DNA from: a virus
IMG/VR virus record: IMGVR_UViG_3300044637_001673
Span: 1-50,714 of that record
DNA: 50,714 nucleotides
Strand: one strand, 5' to 3'
Shown here one piece after another: positions 46,917-50,714 of this stretch. The position numbers and the translations under genes were made by a program. Every line of letters begins with the position of its first letter. The first letter of the stretch is position 1. The notes beneath the pieces were generated by a model. The model was not told where the DNA came from and ran no database searches. It saw only the letters and a list, made by a program, of their open reading frames with translations.

Positions 46917-48065
46917 TTATTGTGTTTTTTTCTGATAACCAATAAGTTTTTTTATTTCCATTATATTATTTTTAACGTTTTCGTTAATTTGAAAATTTTC
47001 TTTAACTGTTTTAGTTTTTTTCTTACTTGATTTTAACATATCAATTAACTTACTCGTTCCATCACCACTTCCTTCCCCTGTTGTATCGTTTTTAACAGGT
47101 TGTGGGTCTTTTTGGTATGCTTTTCTTTGTAGAGCCCTTAATAAATTATCTTTTCTTATTTGATTTCTTTTCTTATTTGATGGTGTTTCTACAGCATTAG
47201 CCCACTCAGGATTGTTTCCGGTTCTAGAAGAACCTTGCAATAAATCGTCCATCCACTCTTCATTTGGGTGTATGTCGTCAAAATCAAGATTTTCAAGTCC
47301 TGCCGCAGTAAAGTTGTCAATATATTCTTGCGTGGTGTCTGAAGGGGTATATGCATGTTTAGACATTTTAGCTAATTCACCATTACCTTTTGGAAAATGT
47401 TTAGGTTCCATTTCATAATCACCTTTTGATGCATCTTTCAAGTAGTCTTTCATTTTCTTAACAACATCACCTATATAATCATCATTTTGTTTTTTTGATT
47501 TTTTTTGGGCGTCTTTGAAAACGTCTTTGGTTTTAGATTTATTTTTACTGTTAGATTTTTTCTTTTCTTCAAGTATAATGTTTTCTATTATATTTATAAT
47601 TTCATTTTCAGTAAAAATAAATTTCTCTCCTGTTTCATCAAGAACTAACTCATATGACTCTTTTCTTAACATTTTAAAATCTTGACTATCTAATTTACCG
47701 TTTTTGTTCTTATCTAACTTATATTGTTTTCCATGTAATTTTTCTTCTATTTCGCCCTCAGTCATACCGCACTCCATGCATTCTCCTTCTTTCATATACC
47801 CACCACACTCACACATGTTTTCAGACCCTTCTTTCATTTCGGATTTTTTTCTTCTAATCATTGCAAAATCGTTTTTATCAATTTTACCGTTTTTGTTCTT
47901 ATCTAACTTATATTGTTTTCCATGTAATTTTTCTTCTATTTCGCCCTCAGTCATACCGCACTCCATGCATTGACCTTCCATCATTCTTCCACTACATTCT
48001 GAGCACATTTTGTCTGAACCTTCAGCCATTACTCTTTTTACTATATTCATAATTTTTCTGTCCAT
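46917..48065 (-). CDS. tagged protein with repeated zinc-ribbon and EF-hand units, 382 aa
   Basis: Tag MDRKIMNIVKRVMAE (possible cut after Glu15). Two tandem units of about 63 aa follow: Cys pairs (CSECSGRMMEGQCMEC; CECGGYMKEGECMEC) and then an EF-hand/dockerin-like loop DKNKNGKIDKNDF or DKNKNGKLDSQDF. A Lys/Ser-rich basic middle and a polar C-terminus follow. About 87 nt of the two units are nearly identical in DNA. Suggests metal (Zn, Ca) binding in the virion. ATATTTAT at 48070-48077. Confidence 0.8.
   Translation of the reverse strand: MDRKIMNIVKRVMAEGSDKMCSECSGRMMEGQCMECGMTEGEIEEKLHGKQYKLDKNKNGKIDKNDFAMIRRKKSEMKEGSENMCECGGYMKEGECMECGMTEGEIEEKLHGKQYKLDKNKNGKLDSQDFKMLRKESYELVLDETGEKFIFTENEIINIIENIILEEKKKSNSKNKSKTKDVFKDAQKKSKKQNDDYIGDVVKKMKDYLKDASKGDYEMEPKHFPKGNGELAKMSKHAYTPSDTTQEYIDNFTAAGLENLDFDDIHPNEEWMDDLLQGSSRTGNNPEWANAVETPSNKKRNQIRKDNLLRALQRKAYQKDPQPVKNDTTGEGSGDGTSKLIDMLKSSKKKTKTVKENFQINENVKNNIMEIKKLIGYQKKTQ
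47695..47970 (-). repeat. internal coding repeat, two units ~190 nt apart
   Basis: About 87 nt starting near 47695 recur from about 47885 almost without change, coding KQYKLDKNKNGK and the MECGMTEGEIEEKLHG block before it. Recent duplication or conversion. Confidence 0.75.
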
Positions 48066-48085
48066 ATTAATAAATATCTTATTGT

Positions 48086-48556
48086 TTATAAATTACCAAT
48101 GGTTTTATTTAATATAATCTTTTTTATCTCATCTTCAGTAAGTCCAGTCCTTAAAGACACGTTATAAATTGCTTCGGATATTGGTGAATTTTTTAAATAT
48201 TTTACCGGTTTATCTTTACTATTTCCCTGACTACAATACGGGAATGTTTTACATTTTTTATCTATTTGAACAAAAGAACCTCCAGGTATTTGGGTTTTTT
48301 TCCAAGATCTACCCCTACCTTTTAAATTGTTACCTTTCATTTTAACATCTTCAAATCCAGGAGCGTCATATGATCCAACCGAAGAACTACTTGTGGCCTC
48401 TTTAAATTCTCCCTCAACTTTATTTTTTTTGTATTCTTTTTTCGCTTTCTTGTCATCTGAAAACATACTAAATAAAGGTGCCGAAAATCCACCGGCAGAT
48501 GCTGCACCTGTAGCTTCTTTAGTTTCATTTTCTAAAATTTGTTTTTTTGTTATCAT
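48086..48556 (-). CDS. tagged protein with duplicated Ser/Gly motif, 156 aa
   Basis: MITKKQILE (I-L-E, possible cut after Glu9), then EATGAASAGGFSAPLF and the related EATSSSSVGSYDAPGF 40 residues later. KGRGRSWKKTQIPGGSFVQI and KCKTFPYCSQG form a basic/Cys block, and the C-terminus is a small helical domain (SLRTGLTEDEIKKIILN). I recall these blocks from proteins of related aquatic phages. Function unknown. Confidence 0.72.
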   Translation of the reverse strand: MITKKQILENETKEATGAASAGGFSAPLFSMFSDDKKAKKEYKKNKVEGEFKEATSSSSVGSYDAPGFEDVKMKGNNLKGRGRSWKKTQIPGGSFVQIDKKCKTFPYCSQGNSKDKPVKYLKNSPISEAIYNVSLRTGLTEDEIKKIILNKTIGNL

Positions 48557-48969
48557 GGTGTAAAAAACTGTAAATAGGTTATTGACATTACAAAAAATCC
48601 AGCAACTATTTCAATAATAGTGTTTTTTGTTTTTAACTTATGGATATCACTTCTTAAATTTTTATTTTCTTCACTAACTAAATTAAATTTTTCGTCTTTG
48701 AACCCGATAATTTTTTGATAAGTAGTGTCTTTTTGCTCCATAAATTTAATAATTCCATCTTTTTTATTTATTATCAAATTAAGTGTATCAATTTCATTTT
48801 CACTTAATTTAAGTAAATCTTTAACTTTATCGTAATCATTTAAATCAAGTAATATTTTTTGTCCAACATGATAAGGAAAACATATTTCAGAGCTATCAGT
48901 TTCAGGAGTTTTTTGACCAAAAACGGTTAAAAAATTAAAAATAAAAAACAAAAGTATTATTTTTTTCAT
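48553..48969 (-). CDS. exported coiled-coil protein, possible spanin component
   Basis: 138 aa. Signal peptide MKKIILLFFIFNFLTVFGQ with Gln at +1, typical of Bacteroidota; then a coiled coil (~45-110) and a C-terminal hydrophobic helix (IIEIVAGFFVMSITYLQFF). Paired with the 48971 gene it could span the envelope. Spanin role is inferred from shape. Confidence 0.6.
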   Translation of the reverse strand: MKKIILLFFIFNFLTVFGQKTPETDSSEICFPYHVGQKILLDLNDYDKVKDLLKLSENEIDTLNLIINKKDGIIKFMEQKDTTYQKIIGFKDEKFNLVSEENKNLRSDIHKLKTKNTIIEIVAGFFVMSITYLQFFTP

Positions 48970-48970
48970 A

Positions 48971-49324
48971 TCAATATTTATATCTTTTTCTTAATGTACT
49001 GTCAACTTGTTTTGCTGTTAGTACCTTTATTTCATTAGCCTTTTCATCGTAATAGTTATTAACTACTTTTTTTTGAATTCTAATATTATTGATTGATGAA
49101 TCTAATTTTTCTATGTCTTTTTTATAAGAGGATATTGAATCGTTATATTTGTCTAAATTAGTATTTAAATCTTTAATTTTATTATCAATAGCATCTAACT
49201 TATTTTGTAAATCTTTTGGGTTACTTGTGTCCTCAGTAAATGTCCTTATTAATAAAAAAATTAAAAGTGACCCAAATATCACCATCAATATATATTTAAA
49301 ATTGTTTGTTAAAAAATCTTTCAT
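48971..49324 (-). CDS. Rz-like membrane-anchored coiled coil, 117 aa
   Basis: One N-terminal helix (residues ~9-27, YILMVIFGSLLIFLLIRTF) and an outer coiled coil (~38-90) with a basic end, the layout of an inner-membrane spanin. One nt from the exported 48553-48969 gene. Inference from topology. Confidence 0.6.
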   Translation of the reverse strand: MKDFLTNNFKYILMVIFGSLLIFLLIRTFTEDTSNPKDLQNKLDAIDNKIKDLNTNLDKYNDSISSYKKDIEKLDSSINNIRIQKKVVNNYYDEKANEIKVLTAKQVDSTLRKRYKY

Positions 49325-49326
49325 AA

Positions 49327-49878
49327 TTATTTTGTTTCTTCCTTCTTAAATTGGGTTTTTCTTCTTGTTGATATCACCTTAGCCCATTTTGTTTTAAACT
49401 TTTCATAATAAGTTGTTAATTTACCGATTAACTCAGTAAGTCTTTCGTCCAATTTAATCATGTCTCCATTAATATAAACTCCGTTTGTTTCTCCAATTGA
49501 AAAGAAAAATTCTAAATCAAAGTCAATTACTTTACCGCTCCACTGTACTTCATTTGGATAAACGTTCAAAATCCCAAAGTCAGATAAATCAGATACGTCC
49601 GCAACAAATTCATCCATAGTTTCTTGATAAGATGTTTTTTCATCTGTAGTTAGTTCTAAATCCTTTTTTTCTTTTCCGTGTAAAGTTAATAAACCACCGG
49701 AAATTCTATAAGTTTTACTCTTATCTTTTTTTACTTTTTCTGGATCTATTTCTTCTCCTGTGGTTTCATCACTAATACTATCTTCAATGCTTTTTGCAAT
49801 GTTTAGTGGTCCAGACTGTTCCATCAACATTCTTGATTTTTTAAGTAAATTTTTTATTTCATCATATTGGTTCATCAT
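49327..49878 (-). CDS. tagged-type protein, 183 aa
   Basis: N-terminal helix MMNQYDEIKNLLKKSRMLME (L-M-E, possible cut after Glu20). The middle is strand-rich (ISGGLLTLHGKEKKDLELTT; WSGKVIDFDLEFFFSIGETN) and the end helical and basic. Possibly a virion protein. Overlaps the amidase-like gene by 17 nt. Confidence 0.68.
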   Translation of the reverse strand: MMNQYDEIKNLLKKSRMLMEQSGPLNIAKSIEDSISDETTGEEIDPEKVKKDKSKTYRISGGLLTLHGKEKKDLELTTDEKTSYQETMDEFVADVSDLSDFGILNVYPNEVQWSGKVIDFDLEFFFSIGETNGVYINGDMIKLDERLTELIGKLTTYYEKFKTKWAKVISTRRKTQFKKEETK

Positions 49879-50467
49879 TTTCTATATTTTTTTTTAAAAG
49901 TTTAAAATCAAAAGATGGGTTAACATCTCTATATATAAAGTTAAAATTACTTTTAGTGACAATTCCGTTAAAATTTTCAACCCCATCTTCTTTAACGTTG
50001 TGTCCTAAACATTTTTTTGGGATATTAAAATCATCACAAAGTTCAATTATTAGTTCGGATAACTTATTTATTTGTAATTCTTTATGTGGGTCCCAAAAAA
50101 AATAGTCTCTCCACTTTTTTTCGTACACTTCTTTTTTATAAATATCACCAACCCAATTAACAAACGTATTATCTAAAGGATTTTTTTTTAACCATCCTAA
50201 ATTTTCAATACTGATAATAATTGCGTTTTCATCAACACTTTTTTGACCCATGTAATTTGAATAATTTTCAGGATTCATAATTTGATAAATTTGACCTGTT
50301 TTTTCTATTACATAGTTAGGTAAATACGGATTTTTTTTATTATATCTGTATTTCAAAGAATTTATGTAGTTTCTAACCGATCTTTTTGTTTCGGTTAGTA
50401 TTATTTGTTTTTTTTTACTATTTGAACCTAAAGGGTTAAAATCTGTTAAATCGTAAAGATTTTCCAT
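49862..50467 (-). CDS. amidase_2-like protein lacking clear zinc ligands
   Basis: 201 aa from the internal ATG at 50465-50467 (MENLYDLTDFN); an ATG at 50507 would overlap the upstream gene by 74 nt. PNYVIEKTGQIYQIMNP, NYMG, AIIISIENLGWL and ELIIELCDDFNIPKKCLGHN follow the block order of the N-acetylmuramoyl-L-alanine amidase/PGRP fold. Of the expected zinc ligands only GHN is visible; the first two His appear replaced. It may bind rather than cut peptidoglycan. Confidence 0.65.
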   Translation of the reverse strand: MENLYDLTDFNPLGSNSKKKQIILTETKRSVRNYINSLKYRYNKKNPYLPNYVIEKTGQIYQIMNPENYSNYMGQKSVDENAIIISIENLGWLKKNPLDNTFVNWVGDIYKKEVYEKKWRDYFFWDPHKELQINKLSELIIELCDDFNIPKKCLGHNVKEDGVENFNGIVTKSNFNFIYRDVNPSFDFKLLKKNIENDEPI

Positions 50468-50714
50468 TCCTGTTTGAGTAGGATAAACGTTTAGGTTCTT
50501 CTTGAACATTTGATTCTTGTTCTATTTGTGGTTCTACCACTTCATCAATCTCTATCTTTTGTAATTCGATTAAATCTTCTTTTCCAAAATACTCATCTAT
50601 AGGTAATCCTCCTTTTTCAACATAAACAGGGACCTCAACTATCTTTTCAATAATTACCGGATCCACTTGGTCGGTACTTGGTCGGTACTTGGTCGGTACT
50701 TGGTCACTTACTTG
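50436..50714 (-). CDS. partial gene running off the right edge
   Basis: The frame is open to the window end. Visible: a repeat-coded segment (QVPTKYRPSTDQV), then DPVIIEKIVEVPVYVEKGGL and an acidic helix ending RFNRF. The N-terminus lies outside. The IVEVPVYVEK type strand is common in coiled or fibre-linked segments; function unknown. Confidence 0.6.
   Translation of the reverse strand, partial: QVSDQVPTKYRPSTDQVDPVIIEKIVEVPVYVEKGGLPIDEYFGKEDLIELQKIEIDEVVEPQIEQESNVQEEPKRLSYSNRNGKSLRFNRF
50665..50706 (-). repeat. 11-nt tandem repeat
   Basis: ACTTGGTCGGT three times plus a partial fourth unit. The unit is not a multiple of 3, so each copy is read in another frame by the gene that covers it. 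Confidence 0.85.

Noticed and set aside
1-50714. CRISPR array
   Set aside because: No direct repeats of 23 to 47 nt with regular spacers; the repeated segments seen are promoters, tRNA parts, tag-coding starts and one coding duplication.

Overview
The window looks like part of the genome of a large tailed phage that infects a member of the Bacteroidota, probably a flavobacterium-like host; this is inferred from sequence alone. The DNA is very AT-rich and almost every gene is on the minus strand, packed tightly and often overlapping by 4 bp. Host clues are promoters of the Bacteroidota type (TTTG or TTG, about 20 nt, then TAnnTTTG), a Bacteroidota-type histone-H1-like protein and many short lipoproteins. 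Phage clues are an endolysin with a holin-like neighbour, spanin-like proteins, a DUF3310 protein, many very small unknown genes, and a large tRNA set with homing-type nucleases among the tRNAs.

Layout. 1-9.5 kb: small early-type genes of unknown function, an SPFH/band-7 protein and a block of small lipoproteins and membrane proteins. 8.3-15.3 kb: HExxH protein, GAF-like membrane protein, holin-like protein, GH19 endolysin, coiled-coil membrane protein, a complete two-component pair (receiver protein plus PAS-PAS histidine kinase) and a plus-strand YkuD-like protein. 15.3-24.1 kb: a leftward array of about 28 tRNAs and tRNA-like RNAs with host-type promoters, boxA-like antitermination sites, spacers closed by perfect stems, a PD-(D/E)XK nuclease, an HNH-methyltransferase pair and an RNase H-like protein. 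24.4-29.4 kb: proteins sharing a short N-terminal tag, more small genes, an HNH gene facing a tRNA-Arg. 30.3-31.25 kb: no credible gene but an RNA of about 945 nt with its own promoter, boxA, many hairpins (four with GNRA loops) and a terminator-like end. 31.6-50.7 kb: a DHH phosphoesterase, a second methyltransferase, Dam, DnaJ, glutaredoxin, PcfJ-like protein, LRR protein, EF-hand/zinc protein, histone-like protein, spanin-like proteins and an amidase-like protein.

How it may work together. About a dozen otherwise unrelated proteins start with a short amphipathic helix ([18 protein letters not shown] and relatives) followed by (I/L)-x-E. This resembles the capsid-targeting sequences of T4 internal proteins, removed by the prohead protease, so many of these genes may make proteins packaged inside the head. 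The same genes tend to carry the motif ATATTTAT just upstream of the start, a candidate phage-specific promoter. Two transcription programs are therefore suggested: a host-sigma program (TAnnTTTG), which also drives the tRNAs and the giant RNA, and an ATATTTAT program for tagged proteins, the sensor kinase and membrane genes. The strongest candidate for an undescribed system is the RNA locus: the 945-nt RNA (comparable in size and setting to GOLLD or ROOL RNAs of phage tRNA islands) together with the structured spacers of the tRNA array.
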